A DNA stretch of 64,000 nucleotides from Symsagittifera roscoffensis (lineage: Eukaryota > Xenacoelomorpha > Acoela > Convolutidae), in assembly GCF_963678635.1 (NCBI RefSeq), contig NC_087065.1, positions 13,182,743 to 13,246,742 of the forward strand. Reading direction: 5' to 3'. The stretch's first letter is position 1. The number at the start of each line of letters is the position of its first letter. The notes under the pieces are model-generated. The model made no database searches. It saw only the letters and a program-made list of their open reading frames with translations, and was not told the DNA's origin. The position numbers were made by a program, and so were the translations under genes. This document shows, piece by piece, positions 10,921 to 22,246 of this stretch.

Positions 10921-11611
10921 GGTTCCATTTAGAGTACGTTTCCAATTTTGCAGCTAGCCTAATTGCTCAAAGTGTGTAAAGTCTCTTTCAAAGTAGTTAG
11001 AACCGTTGAATGCCTCCGGCAATAACATCTTGGATACCGAGCTTGCCCTTGCCATACATCACCCCACCCTACTTAATTATTTATCAAGTTATCTCAGTAA
11101 TTGGAAATTTTCTAGGTGCTAACCGATGTTTTTAGCTTAAAATAACGTTTTTTGTCCCTCCATCTACAGTTTATTCGCTTTAATCACAAATTTTTTTTTT
11201 CAACTCGGTTGTCTTCACTTTTCCGATGATTTCGGTTCAATTACTTCTCGCTACCCAAATCTTGAAAAACAATTGACAACAAAACTTGACAATTTACTAC
11301 CCAAATCAAAAGAAAAAAAATTTATGATCGACCAATTTATTGTTGACTTTTTCTGGTTTTTTCTATGAAAAGTGATTTCAACGTGTTTTAACGTTTTATT
11401 CGATTTTTAATGTTTTCTTGACATGCTTGACAACTTTTGAACACTTCGAAATTTTTTTTGAAACTCACTAGTTCTTCCTGACTCTTGTTGTTTTCTCTGT
11501 CGCCACTGCAGGATCAGCCCAACCCGTGCTTTCTCGGGAGGAAACAAGGACTGAGTAAGTTGAATTGACAATTCAAAATATCTTTAACTGCTTCATGATT
11601 TATATTCGAAG

Positions 11612-11998
11612 TTGGTCCCGCAGAATTATGTGATTAGTAAAGGATTTTATTATTGAAAGGGTTTATCAAATAAGAATTTATAAACCAACTGATTTCTCTG
11701 AATGTACAATTTTTATGATGTTCTCAGGTTGCCCTGTTTCTATCCTTAATCCGAGTAACTATTGATTTACCCAGATTACGGATTTTCGCACCTTTTGTCA
11801 GCTCTATCTGACACTAAATAAAGTGAAGTTTTCTCCCGCCTGTCAAGGCGTTTTCATATTTGTCAAAGTTATTCAATGTCAAAGTTATGCAATGCGTTGA
11901 CAGTTCTCAGACATTATAAATTAGCAATGACCTTTGCCAAACTAATTCAAATTATTATCTTTATTATTTACTAGCAAGGAAATTTCCGTTTCTCTACA
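11612..11998 (-). repeat. Element A upstream (5') LTR
   Basis: Partner of 6902-7266. The left edge reads TGGTCCCGCAG and the right edge CTACA, giving TG...CA on the minus strand. It directly abuts repeat X at about 12,000. The matching C-element LTR at 26,488-26,875 abuts the second X copy in the same way, so the junction was duplicated as a unit. Confidence 0.75.
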
Positions 11999-12002
11999 CA
12001 TG

Positions 12003-13390
12003 GGACTTCAAGATCGTGTTACTACTTATAGGCTACTATCAAAATTGGTTAAATAATGTTTTCAATACAAGATAGTTAAGAAAGGCAAACAGTCGGTTAA
12101 AAAGATTGACGTCAGTAGCTAGTCAGCATACAGTTGATGGCTTCTAGAACGCAAAAAGCGTTCCCTATCTGAACAACTAGTGTTATTGTTTGTCGTAAAA
12201 TTATAAAAGCAAGTTTCTCGCCAGTTTCGTCAAAGATTCTTCTTCCAAGCAATTTTAGGAATAATTAGCTGTCGTCGCCGATGTCACCAAAATTTTCTTC
12301 AGCTCCCAGTGGGAACTGAAACGTGTCAGGTATATCTACATTATGACTTCTTTTGCGCGCCTCTGCCTCAGTTGCTGCTCTGGCTCTAGGTAAGGCAACG
12401 ACACGATGGTTAGACCGCGCCAGCCTGTGAAAACACGTGAAATCCCAAGCATTGGGCTCACCATTGATCCAGGGCTTCAGAGTAATCCCTCTAGGCGTCT
12501 TCCTTCTTTCGGCAACAAAATACCCCCACTCTAGAAATAAGAATGTCCCCATGGCTAGGTCTCCTAAACCTAAAAAACGCGAACGCCGTTAAAAGCAGGT
12601 ATAAAAACTGAAGATGTTCTTGGACAGTGGACTCTTGATCCATTTCAGATAGATCAAACTAAAACCCGCCTTATCTCAATATAACTGCGTAAATCACACT
12701 CAAGGAATTGAACTCAATACTGGTATATTGACATGACTCTAGGCTCAAGTAATAAACGTAAGTAAGAAGATAACTCTAGAAGTTTTAGGTAATTAGTTTT
12801 GACTCAAGTAGTTTTTATCGCTTGGACAAATTGGCAGCTTGACTCGTCGACCTGCTTAATCAAGATTTCCTTTTGTCCAGCAATGAGACTCTCGTGAAAA
12901 TTCACATTGTTCTCTGTCGGGAACAAGACAACCCTACTTGAATGGGTAATTTCGGCAAAAATTGCGAATAGCAATTTTACTCTAGAACAGTTTTCTGTCA
13001 ACTTTTCCGCAATTATAATTTGAATCTTCTGACTCTTTTGATTCTTTTTTCAGTGGCCGTGATAAATTGGAGCTTGACATGGCCGATTCGAGATTTTCAA
13101 AAACTACGTTTCCGCTAAAATCAAGACAAAACTTCAGAAAATGACAGACTGGCACATACTCCCCGGACTCAAGGCCGGTCTCCAAATCGAAAGATGTCGT
13201 CACGTCAGTGAGCCTCCAGAATGGTGAGTGTATCTCAAGATACAGTGCCAGTGGTCATTTACAATGGCTTGCAGCAGATGCAACTTTATGTACTTCCCCG
13301 AAACTCACAGCCGTATAAAATTATCATTCTACTGCTAAGTAGCAATCAAAATCTTCATCCGACTGCGCTTTGGATTTCAGCTTTAGAAAC
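12003..13390. repeat. Repeat X, copy 1 (LTR-like)
   Basis: Near-identical to 26,880-28,280 and more distantly related to 45,112-45,757, all on the same strand. On the plus strand it has TATAAAA at 12,600-12,606 and AATAAA at 12,751-12,756, an LTR-like promoter and polyadenylation spacing. On its right it meets the 3' end of ORF3 copy 1, which would instead suit a minus-strand 3' LTR, so the orientation is unsettled. Minus-strand frames at 12,265-12,552, 12,804-13,001 and 12,982-13,203 are open in both near-identical copies, but none resembles a known domain. Confidence 0.55.
12265..12552 (-). CDS. Hypothetical 95-residue frame within repeat X
   Basis: Starts at ATG 12,552 and ends at 12,265. 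The product has an aromatic start (MGTFLFLEWGYF), a basic middle with an Ala/Arg-rich helix and an acidic end (EENFGDIGDDS). The copy at 27,142-27,429 differs at a single residue (Val to Ala). The third X copy at 45.1 kb lacks most of this segment. I recognise no domain, and the reading frame may be fortuitous within an LTR-like repeat. Confidence 0.2.
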   Translation of the reverse strand: MGTFLFLEWGYFVAERRKTPRGITLKPWINGEPNAWDFTCFHRLARSNHRVVALPRARAATEAEARKRSHNVDIPDTFQFPLGAEENFGDIGDDS

Positions 13391-13559
13391 TATTTTAAAG
13401 ATATCTTTGGTTTATTCGAGTCAAGAACTTGTCATGCAAAATTTTGATATATAAATAGAACTAGTGTATTAGTTAATAAATGTTTGTAGGTGAAAATCTC
13501 GTTTTCGATCCCTCAGATTTCATCTGAGTTCACGCTCAAGCCCCAATTCCTTTCCCTGA

Positions 13560-16200
13560 CTCAAAAATCCACCCCGAGTACCTGCTTGACCTAATTCGTA
13601 ACCCCTTGTTTTTGATGTACTGGGTTCAGATGCGCTCGACACAGTGATCTGTCTTGTCAATTCTTCTTCATCCTCGGAACTAATCACGATTTCTTCCCAT
13701 GCCTACAGTTGCTCATAAGCCCGTATCCTCTTTTTCTGTTCCCACAATCTTTTGGAGTGGTTCGGTAGTTTTTTCACCTTGGGTTCTTTGTATGAGCTCA
13801 CATATTTTGCTAGATCTTCCTCCAGTATCGACTCCCTCGCTTTACTGTTAACCCTAGATTCTTTGCCAATCCGCATCCATCCCGTGGTTATTCCATTGCG
13901 ATGGGTAAACAGCGGCCTTTTGAAAACCTCTGGCCCAATTTCCGCCAGGAATTGACGATACACCTTCTGATGCTACCTCATGTGATTCTTGGTCAAAAAG
14001 TACAGCCAATTGGTCAAAATCACCCTGAACCATGAGAAAAGCCGCACTCGGCTCCAGACACTCTTCACTTCCATCGGTATAGCGAATACCTCGCAAGCAG
14101 TCTCAAAGATCTCAAGTGTCCTGCTGTAGACGATCGCATGCACTGTTTCCACGGTCGGTGCCTTCGACTCTCAGTATTGCTCAAGTTCTCCTCGATACGT
14201 TGCGGCACCAGCATCGAGCTCATCACGAATACGGTCACCTTCTATTGGTGATCTGGTAACCATATCGCCCGATTTTCCGCATTATCCCATATCAAGCAGT
14301 GGTTGCTCTTCTCTGGAAACCACACAGTCTGTGCCCACAGTGACATCGATAGCCTCCATGCGTCAAGTTAATACTCCGCAGATTGCGCTCTCCAGACGCT
14401 TTGAGCAAAGTTTCGAACTTCATCAACTTCGTGTGGATATAGTCATTTTTGTCCTCGTCTGGGGCGTTAGTGAGTACTTTGCCGCGCGTATTTTGCCTTT
14501 CAAAATCACTAGATTTCTCGTTCTGAAGACTCACGAGCTCTTCTACCCAAGTATCGCTCAAGTTTTCTGCACTGAGTCCAGGCACTGCACGCCACAATTT
14601 CTTAAGCAGCTGGTGCAAGTGATGTGATATTCTAAACAGTCGTAAGCACTTTGGTACCGAGAAGGCCTGGTCAATCATCACCCTCTGACTAGACGTCTCC
14701 ACTATCGACATGTATAATGGGCAATGGCTCCCGCAGAAGTGTGTCATTACTGATCCCACCAAAAACATCGCATTAATTGGCAAGCTATAGGCCTCAATCA
14801 CCAGGAATCCCATGTCTGCTTCCAAGCCCATCTTCCATCCCTTGGTATGTTTCTGAATCATCTGCAACCCTGCAGGCCAGGACTCCACACTCAAGTCCGC
14901 AATTAAATGGTGTTTAGATGCTAGCATTTTTAGCGAATCCAGTCCCCACATCCTCGAGAAGAGTCGTAGTGCCGTTGCCAAGTTCAGTGGAACTTGCGTA
15001 ACAGTCAGCTAGGAATTGCATCTCACTTTTCTCCTTCTCCGCAACGTCAATAAACTACGTGACCAAGTGTCTTCTCTGGAACAACTGAATTCTCACGCCT
15101 GATCGTTCGTCACAAGAGTATCTTCCGCCTCCGGTTGCCAGATCGAGGCAAGTGCCCGGCTCCATTTTTTTCGGTAGTTCGTCTCTTGATTTATCCATTT
15201 GTCTTAAACTCTTCAAGACGAGGCAAGATCAGCTTGTTAATCACATTCAAGATTCCCTGGTCCTCATCTTTCCCTGGTGACAACTTTATCCGCTCTGTGG
15301 TCTTTTCATTCAAACTCGCTTGAGGATTGGGGCGCCAAGAAAATCTCAATAGCTTCCAAAACTCTCCCAAGTTCATGAACAACGCATAGTCCTCACCGCC
15401 TAACCTCAATTCCACTCTATTCTCTTATTGTGGCACACATATAGGCTCGGGTTCATTCTCAAGAAGCAAGCCCATACTCGGCTTCTCCCTCTCTGTCGTG
15501 CTGATTTCAATTATTTTTTCCGTTCAGAATTTCAAAACTCCATGACCTCAAAGTTCAAGTAAGCTGCTCTTGCTTCTCTGCACAAGAAAGTGTTCTCATA
15601 AACATCAGGTATTAAAGTTGGGTGAAAATTTTTTGTTCCCGCTGACGAATTTTCTGGCTCGCACCGACGGCACTAGCATTGGAATATTAATTCCCAAGGC
15701 CATCCGCCTTCTTGCCATATGGAATTCCGGGAAAGTGGCTGGCAGCCCATCCTGCTCAGGATTCACCTCTAGTTCCTTTTCAAGCCGAAGACCTCCATCC
15801 AGGCCGGTTTCTTCAAGATCTCTCCAGCTTGTTTCTCAAGAGGGTTCAAGTTCCGAACTTTTGGGCAAGCCTCGGTCGAACCCTGTAATTTTCCACCCAT
15901 CCAGCAATGCAACTGGCCCCTGAAGTTCACTACTATTAACTCAGGATCGTTGAGTCTTCCAAACAACACCGTATTGCTCATTTGGGCTCTAAAGTGTCCA
16001 TGTATGCACCAGTTCAGTGCCGTCCCATCTAGAAACCTGATCAAGCTCACATATATCGTTGATAGTCGATACGCCGTTATCAAGTTACTGCCGGTCCACA
16101 GACGGAGTTGACCACTTATCCCAGCCCTCTCATCAACCCTAGAGGATCAGTCGCATCGCTAGGCATAGGTCCGTCAAGAGAGTCATACCTCGATTTACTT
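13560..16200 (-). pseudogene. ORF3 copy 1, main part
   Basis: Minus-strand frames 15,769-16,083, 15,191-15,415, 14,292-14,981, 13,854-14,096 and 13,703-13,963 form one broken coding region, collinear with 28.3-31.0 kb. Landmarks in order are GTALNWC, GKLQGSTEACPKVRN, SLNEKTTERIKLSPGKDED, KMGLEADMGFLV, DQAFSVPKC and THRNGITT. There are no transmembrane-rich, protease or polymerase motifs. The family is not recognised. Its position after a Gypsy pol region in the second copy suggests an accessory or envelope-position ORF of the large element; a nucleoprotein-like origin is conceivable but unproven. Confidence 0.5.
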
Positions 16201-16221
16201 CCAAGACTTGTTCTTGGTCTT

Positions 16222-18676
16222 GGTCTGGCTTCTTGACCCTGTTAGGGCATGCCATGGATCGTCCAAATATGTCTTGCCAGGTTTGTCTTCGATATTGAGG
16301 CTGCGCATATGGGGCAATGTTTCTTCTCTTCGGGTCGTCAATTTATCGCGGGGTGGTCATGCATTTTCTTTTATGATTTTTAAGGGCCAATTTTGTTGCT
16401 ACCGTCTTTTTGCATCTTTCACAGGTTTGTTTTTCGTCCCGATCATTTCTATGCATCCTTGTAACATGTATTTTTAGGCCCGTTAGGCTATTACATATTC
16501 ATCCACATATTGAGCATGTTGTGGATGTGTTTATTTCTGCTGTTTGGTTCCTTTCTGTGTTTTCTTTATCTGCTTTCTTGTGCTCCCACATCCTTATTCT
16601 TCTCACTCTCTCTTCGATGAACTTCTTGTATTTCTTCCGGTTTAATGCTAAGCTTTCGATGGTATCCGGGACTACAATAGTGGTTCGTCTGGCTTTTCTA
16701 TGCTGGTCCAAAATTTCTAGAGCTGGCCAACCCAATACCAGTTGCTTAGTTAACCTGTTGTTGTCATTCTAAGTATGTGTCCAATTCTGATTAAATGTCG
16801 TTTCTCAATCTTCAGTTCCATACTATCAATGGTCAATTGTTTCCTGACTCCAAACATATTTATACTCTTCTCCTGCATTTCTTTAATTGGGGGTTTGTTT
16901 TTACTGGCCCATATATATCGGTATAATCTATCAATTTCTCCTTGTAGTTTGTTTATTTCTGATTTATATCATGGACGTACTGCGGCGTCGAACAGTGCCG
17001 TTGACTCAACGCATGTTTGTCAACGCATGTTTGTGCCGCTCTGCGCATTCGTTGAAGACGCATGGTTGGGTCAATTTTCCTGTCTGCATACGAGCCCAGA
17101 ATTCTTATGTCATTTGCTGTTCCTAGGGCTAAATATTCTTCTTTATCTGGGTGACATATTTCCTCAAAACGGCCTAGGAACTCCATCACCGTCTGTTTCC
17201 CTTTTTCGATTTCGCTTTTTTTTTCAATCAGTGTGGTATCAACTGCGAACAGCACTTTTGTCAACCTTACAAGCCTCGTCGCAGAGTTACCACTAGCCTT
17301 TTTCGTGTCTTAAGCGGGGAAAGAGTTCCCTGGACGCCACTGCCATGGTGCTCCAATAGGTTGGCGCGCTCTTTCTTGTCTTGTTTTTGTGGCTATTCTG
17401 ATAGATGTTGCATGATATACGTTGAATAGATCAGGTGATGGGGCACATACTTCCCTCAATCCTCGTAGGGGCATCCATGTTGTTTTATTGGCTTCCCTGT
17501 CCCTTACCTCATACGTGGTGTACTCGTGCAACTCTTTCAAGATGGTTATTGTTTCCTTCTTTATTCCGAACTTTTTCAACATTTCCCATAAAATGGGTTT
17601 GTTTATGCGAGGGTAGGCCTTTTGGATATCCAAGAGGATGGCTTTGATCGAGTTTTCTGATTGGATGTTTTCATTTATCAGCTCCTCGTGCAATCTCACC
17701 AGAATTTGTGTGGCATCAGCAGTCAATCTTCCGGCGCGGAATCTTTGTTGGTTCTCATCCAACAGGTTTATTTCCTCACTCCAGTCTCTGATCCTTGATG
17801 CCATGACCCTAGCTAAAATTCTGGATGCCATGAATAGCAAGCAAATGCCCCTGTAATTGTTCATTTAAGAATAGCAAGCAAATACCCCTGTAATTGTTCA
17901 TTTGGTCCCTTTTTCCCTTGTTTTTGTATAGAGGTATTACCACTCCTTCTTTATTAGTGTTTTCCCATTCATCAGGATTTCTTCCGGCCATTTCTTTCAT
18001 TTTCTCGGCCATTACGATTTGGGTTTCAGGATTACATTTCCTAATTATCCCTATGGTGACATCGTCTTCTGCTGCCGCTCCATCACTCATTTCTTTCATC
18101 CGTTCTAGTATTTCTCCTACTGTTACCTCTTTTTCCAGCTTTTCTGCTGCTCTTTTTACCTCTTGTTCTTCCCTACGGTCTGGTATCCATGATATGACTT
18201 CCTGTATTGCTTCTGACGTGTGTTCTGATCTTTTTTTAGATACTTTCTTAAAATGTGTTTCAATTTCTTCCGCTGAGAACTGCTCACTCGGGGCGCTTCT
18301 CTTATCGTCTCTTAGGCCCAGTTTCTTGAGCGTCTTGTACATTTTGCCCCAGTCGTTTCTCTCGCTGGCATCTGTGGGCTCTTCAATAATGGTATCCCAA
18401 TATTGGTTCTCCCATTATCTCTGATGCTTTTTGAAAGCTGACCGGTGCCGCCGTACTTCTTCTCTTGTGTTCATGCACTCTGTCGATTGTCTCGTTTTCC
18501 CTCGCTGGAGAATTTCTCTCGTTTTTCGAACTGCGAGAGCTATATTTTTTTGGAAATTTTCACATTCTTGTTCCCGGCCTTTCGTCCATGGCAGTTTAAC
18601 GTTCTTTTCTGTTCTGCCGCAGATTTCTAATGCTGCTCCATGGATTGTTTTTGCCGCCTCCGTCCATCCCATCCCT
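16222..18676 (-). mobile_element. 5'-truncated LINE (non-LTR) retrotransposon
   Basis: Inserted in ORF3 copy 1; the uninterrupted site is seen at about 30,925-30,960 in copy 2. The flanks carry a short imperfect target duplication (TTGGTCTT at 16,214-16,221 and TTGTTCTT at 18,677-18,684). The minus strand encodes the N-terminal part (18,415-18,676), an RT core (17,310-18,342), motif C region (16,953-17,264) and a C-terminal part ending in a Cys-x2-Cys finger start (16,499-16,735). No endonuclease is present, so the 5' end is truncated. The 3' end has an ACCAAG-like short repeat in place of a long poly(A). Confidence 0.75.
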
Positions 18677-18700
18677 TTGTTCTTCGGGTCTGCTTCTTCC
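16490..18700 (-). pseudogene. LINE reverse transcriptase, broken
   Basis: Reading on the minus strand: NNYRGICLLF and LLDENQQRFRAGR (fingers), ILLDIQKAYPR (motif A, catalytic Asp present), LREVCAPSPDLFNVYHA (motif B-like, with Val-Cys where Gly-Cys is common), and LFAVDTTLI at 17,238-17,249 (motif C, where FADD has become FAVD). A 37-bp tandem duplication at 17,832-17,905 repeats the NNYRGI block and shifts the frame. The C-terminal part keeps a Cys-x2-Cys pair. Both the catalytic change and the frameshift make this copy inactive. Confidence 0.75.
17832..17905. repeat. 37-bp tandem duplication in LINE RT
   Basis: GAATAGCAAGCAAATGCCCC begins at 17,832 and recurs at 17,869 with one or two changes, giving two adjacent 37-bp copies. 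The length is not a multiple of three and therefore breaks the reverse transcriptase frame. Confidence 0.85.
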
Positions 18701-18965
18701 CCCGTCAATTGTCTGCTTTGCATCAGGAGGTATTCCACCAGGGGCGTTTTCAATCCCGCAGCCCATTTGTAGGAGTAGGTCTCAAGAATTCAGTGAACTC
18801 TAGCCATGGCCTTTGGATCCACATATTTCAGCAGTTAGGATCCACATAAGTTCCTTTGCGTCAGGAGGCTCAGCGTCAAGTATCCTTCAAATGTGAGAGT
18901 CTTCACACTCCTACTAAACATGAAGGCTGGGCCCATATTGGACAAGTATATAGTAAACACCAGGT
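18685..18965 (-). pseudogene. ORF3 copy 1, part beyond the LINE
   Basis: Continues ORF3 on the other side of the LINE, with the blocks LVEYLLMQSRQLTGEEADPK and LKYVDPKAM matching 30.95-31.22 kb. It ends abruptly at about 18,965, where the LTR of element B begins. The second copy continues into the more N-terminal part (to 31.8 kb), so copy 1 lost its N-terminal part at the B junction. Confidence 0.6.
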
Positions 18966-20127
18966 ATAAACTGGTTGCTCGTAAAGTACAAGTTTTGTTC
19001 CAGTGTTGCCCCGATTCTATCCTTAATCCGAGTAATTATTGATTTTAACCAGATTACGGATTTTTGCACTTTCTGTCAGTTTCATCTGACACTAAAAAAA
19101 AGTAGTTTTTAACCGCCTGTCAAGGTGTTTGCATTTTTGTTAAAGTTATTTAAAGCGTTGACAGTTCTAAAACATCATAAGTTAGCAATGACCTTTGCCA
19201 AACTAGTTCAAGACATGATCTTTACAGTTTACTAACAAGGAAACTTCAGTTTTCCTACAATGTAATCTCCTTGAAATTGGAAAGCCCACTCACGACGCAT
19301 GGTGGATATTTTGGCATATCAGTTGGTTCCTCATGATATAACTTTACCTCTCTTAGCACGTTTCAAGGGACTATATTTATTGAGCATTTCAGAAACAGTT
19401 TGAATGAACATTTTATGGCGCAACACATCTTTTGCAGCATCTAGGGCTCGTGTATTGTAGATTAATCTGGTTTCTGGATCCATGAGAATATTTCGAGCTT
19501 CAACCAGGACACATTACCTAATTCATTGCACAGCGCGAGAGTGTTATTGCAATAAATTATTCTGCTGATTGGGTTTATAAATCTTATGTGCGAGTCGCTG
19601 CCAACATTTTAAAACTTCCACCGGTACTTATTCTGTGCATAAGGATATTTCGGCAAATTTGACCTGTATGCCCACCAAAATCGCTTTGCATCAGCGTTTA
19701 ACTTTATTTTATGTCTGATTTTGTCCCAAAAACCCTTAGTCCGTTGAGCTGCGTAAAAAGACCTGGTTATGTTTATCAAACATTATCCGTACATTTTCTT
19801 TTCTTCCGGTGACAATTGTGCACCATCCAGAGTAGCGTGTTTTCACAATTCAAAAGACTCCTGATGCTGCGCGGTCTACTACTGAAGATTCCGTCTCGTT
19901 GCTACTAAAGATTTCGTTTACTTGAATCTTTTTCTCAAATCAGTATAAAGAGCGATTTTGCTGTGACGGTATATGTTAATCGCTCCATTTTGCTTGTTCA
20001 GTAGCTTGAGGCAACTTTTTCCTCGGCTTACGCTAACCAGTGAACCAGCTACCAGTCTTCCAGTTTTTCTTCGAATTCCTGTATGCCTTCAATTAAACCT
20101 TCTGTGCTACTGAACACGGTACCGTTT

Positions 20128-20580
20128 TCATCCGCGATGACGATTTCTACTAGTTTTTTTTATTTCTGATGGGATTCTTGCATTCCTCTTTGCTATTACA
20201 AAGATTCGGACACCGGTCGTTGTGTGTGCTGATATAGGTAGCGCTATTCTATGTTTCGTACTGTATAGCAATTTTTCGCCATTATTTAGAATGCATTCTT
20301 GGTCTACCATAAAGTCCAAACGAAGAAGGCAGGTTAAGCAGTTATCCGTCGTTATTAAAAATTCTTGGGCGAACTCTCCGGATTTTGGTTTCATTTTCAT
20401 TTTGATGTCCACACTGCCAACGTTTTTCAACGCCGAACTGTTAGCTGCCAACATTTTTTTTCAAAAGCTTACATGCTTCCCGGTTTTCCAAGCCGTTCAT
20501 ACGTGTCGAAACTAAGGAGCGAAATGCTACTCCTACTATCTAACAGTCCTGTTAACAAACTCCGGTTCAATAACAACTCC
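20128..20580 (-). pseudogene. Retropepsin-like protease, element B
   Basis: Same layout as in A. The active-site tripeptide is again DSR (20,532-20,540). An extra T in the A/T run at about 20,453 keeps the region around the frame start at 20,454 in phase with the upstream part, but a TAA at about 20,470 still interrupts it. The second-half motif reads LLRLDFMVDQ, with Arg where A has Gly. Confidence 0.6.
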
Positions 20581-20617
20581 ACATTGAAACATTGTGTTTA
20601 GTTAGAGGAGCATCTGG

Positions 20618-21410
20618 TTACGTTGTTTTGTTCCTTCTTTTTATTCCAAGGGCATTTTTGTGTAATGTGTGTAGAACTTTCACAAGTAAAACAATTACGA
20701 CAGTTCTTTGCCCAATGGCCCTTTTGCCCACATAGTCAAAATTTGTCATAGTTTTTTTCCCTCCTGAAATTGTCATTTTTTTTCGCGCGTTTTTAGTCTG
20801 GGGTTGGAGTTCTTGCTCGGTCTCTTGAACCTTGTTCCCCATGTCGGTTTCCATCGCGTCGCGTTCCTCCCCAGTGGCTGTTGTCTCTTCGACCGTCACT
20901 GCTCCGGGCATTTTTTCCATTACCAACCAACATCTGTTGGACTAGACTGTTCACCGAGTCCAATAGGGTTTCTGTTTCATCCCTAAGTATGGCTGCTATT
21001 CGTGGCGTTTGTTCTTCTTCCTCAGTTTTAGTTACGGCTTCCAGGTCAAGTCCCCACTCTAAAGCATTCGCAATGTTCATGCCTTTTTCTCCAATTGTGT
21101 TGCGGAGCTCATGTCTAACTTGGCTGTGTTGGATTCCTTCGGAGAAACCTCGAAGCACTAAGCGATCCCGTATGTACTGTGACTCGTCCGGGTACGCCAT
21201 CAGCGCCAATTGCTGTAAATTTCACAAGAATTTTGTCAATTTTTCCCCTACCTGCTGCACGCGACGCGCTAGCGGTCCGCAACATCACCGGTTTTTCAAT
21301 GTAATGTCTTCGAAAATCTTAACTGGTCTCGTCATAGCTATTTCTGGTTGCCTCTGGGAGAGTACGGTAAAGTTCGAATGCAGATTTCTGCAATCTTAAC
21401 GCGAAATAAC
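20618..21410 (-). pseudogene. Gag fragment, element B
   Basis: The frame 20,793-21,209 is almost identical to A 10,284-10,700 (capsid C-terminal pattern plus acidic/basic linker). The nucleocapsid part at 20,618-20,926 keeps Cys and His residues of a knuckle, but the last Cys is lost (NCFTCESSTHYTKMPLE in an alternative frame). Confidence 0.55.
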
Positions 21411-22246
21411 GCGGCCGTTCATCAGATTCGGTTGCATCTAGGGTACGTTTCCAATTTTACAGCTCGCCTAATTGCTCAAAGTCTGTTAAGTCTCCTTCAA
21501 AGTAGTTAGAACCGTTGAATGCCTCCGGCAATAACATCTTGGATACCGAGCTTGCCCTTGCCATACATCACCCCACCCTACTTAATTATTTATCAAGTTA
21601 TCTCAGTAATTGGAAATTTTCTAGGTGCTAACCGATGTTTTTAGCTTAAAATAACGTTTTTTGTCCCTCCATCTACAGTTTATTCGCTTTAATCACAAAG
21701 TTTTTTTTTCACGGTTGTCTTCACTTTTCCGATGATTTCGGTTCAATTACTTCTCGCTACCCAAATCTTGAAAAACAATTGACAATAAAACTTGACAATT
21801 TACTACCCAAATCAAAAGAAAAAAAATTTATGATCGACCAATTTATTGTTGACTTTTTCTGGTTTTTTCTATCAAAAATGACTTTAACGTGTTTTAACGT
21901 TTTATTCGTTTCTCAATGTTTTCCTGACATGCATGACAACTTTTGAACACTTCAAAAATTTTTTTGAAACTCACTTGTTCTTCCTGACTCTTGTTGTTTT
22001 CTCTGTCGCCACTGCACACTGCAGGATCAGCCCAACCCGTGCGTTTGCATTTTTGTTAAAATTATTCAAAGCGTTGACAGTTCTAAAACATCATAACTTA
22101 GCAATGACCTTTGCCAAACTAGTTCAAGACATGATCTTTACAGTTTACTAACAAGGAAACTTCAGTTTTCCTACAATGTAATCTCCTTGAAATTGGAAAG
22201 CCCACTCACGACGCATGGTGGATATTTTGGCATATCAGTTGGTTCC

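Larger units (their letters stand above)
6902..11998 (-). mobile_element. LTR retroelement A (gag-protease, no RT seen)
   Basis: Direct repeats at 6902-7266 and 11612-11998 bracket the element; read on the minus strand the LTR starts TGTAG. In minus-strand order the interior carries gag (about 10.9-10.1 kb), a retropepsin (10.06-9.62), short unassigned frames (9.27-9.07 and 8.88-8.65), a coiled coil (8.06-7.61) and a J-domain-like frame (7.56-7.33). Neither a YVDD-type reverse transcriptase nor an integrase is visible in the 2.3 kb between protease and the downstream LTR, so the element is probably non-autonomous. Copies B and C share the organisation. Confidence 0.7.
18966..22040 (-). mobile_element. 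LTR retroelement B, deleted copy of A family
   Basis: Begins inside the LTR (18,966-19,259, lacking its outer end). It then carries the C-terminal half of the J-domain-like frame to about 19,505, followed by a deletion of about 1.4 kb relative to A, which removes the coiled coil and the 8.65-8.88 kb segment. It resumes at the equivalent of A 8.95 kb and keeps protease and gag to 22,040. There it stops without a 5' LTR, running directly into element C. The offset to A is a constant 10,509 across 9.6-11.1 kb. Confidence 0.7.

Noticed and set aside
16410-17296. Long plus-strand hydrophobic ORFs (16,410-16,772 and 16,775-17,296)
   Set aside because: They are antisense to the LINE reverse transcriptase and C-terminal region, whose minus-strand motifs explain the sequence.
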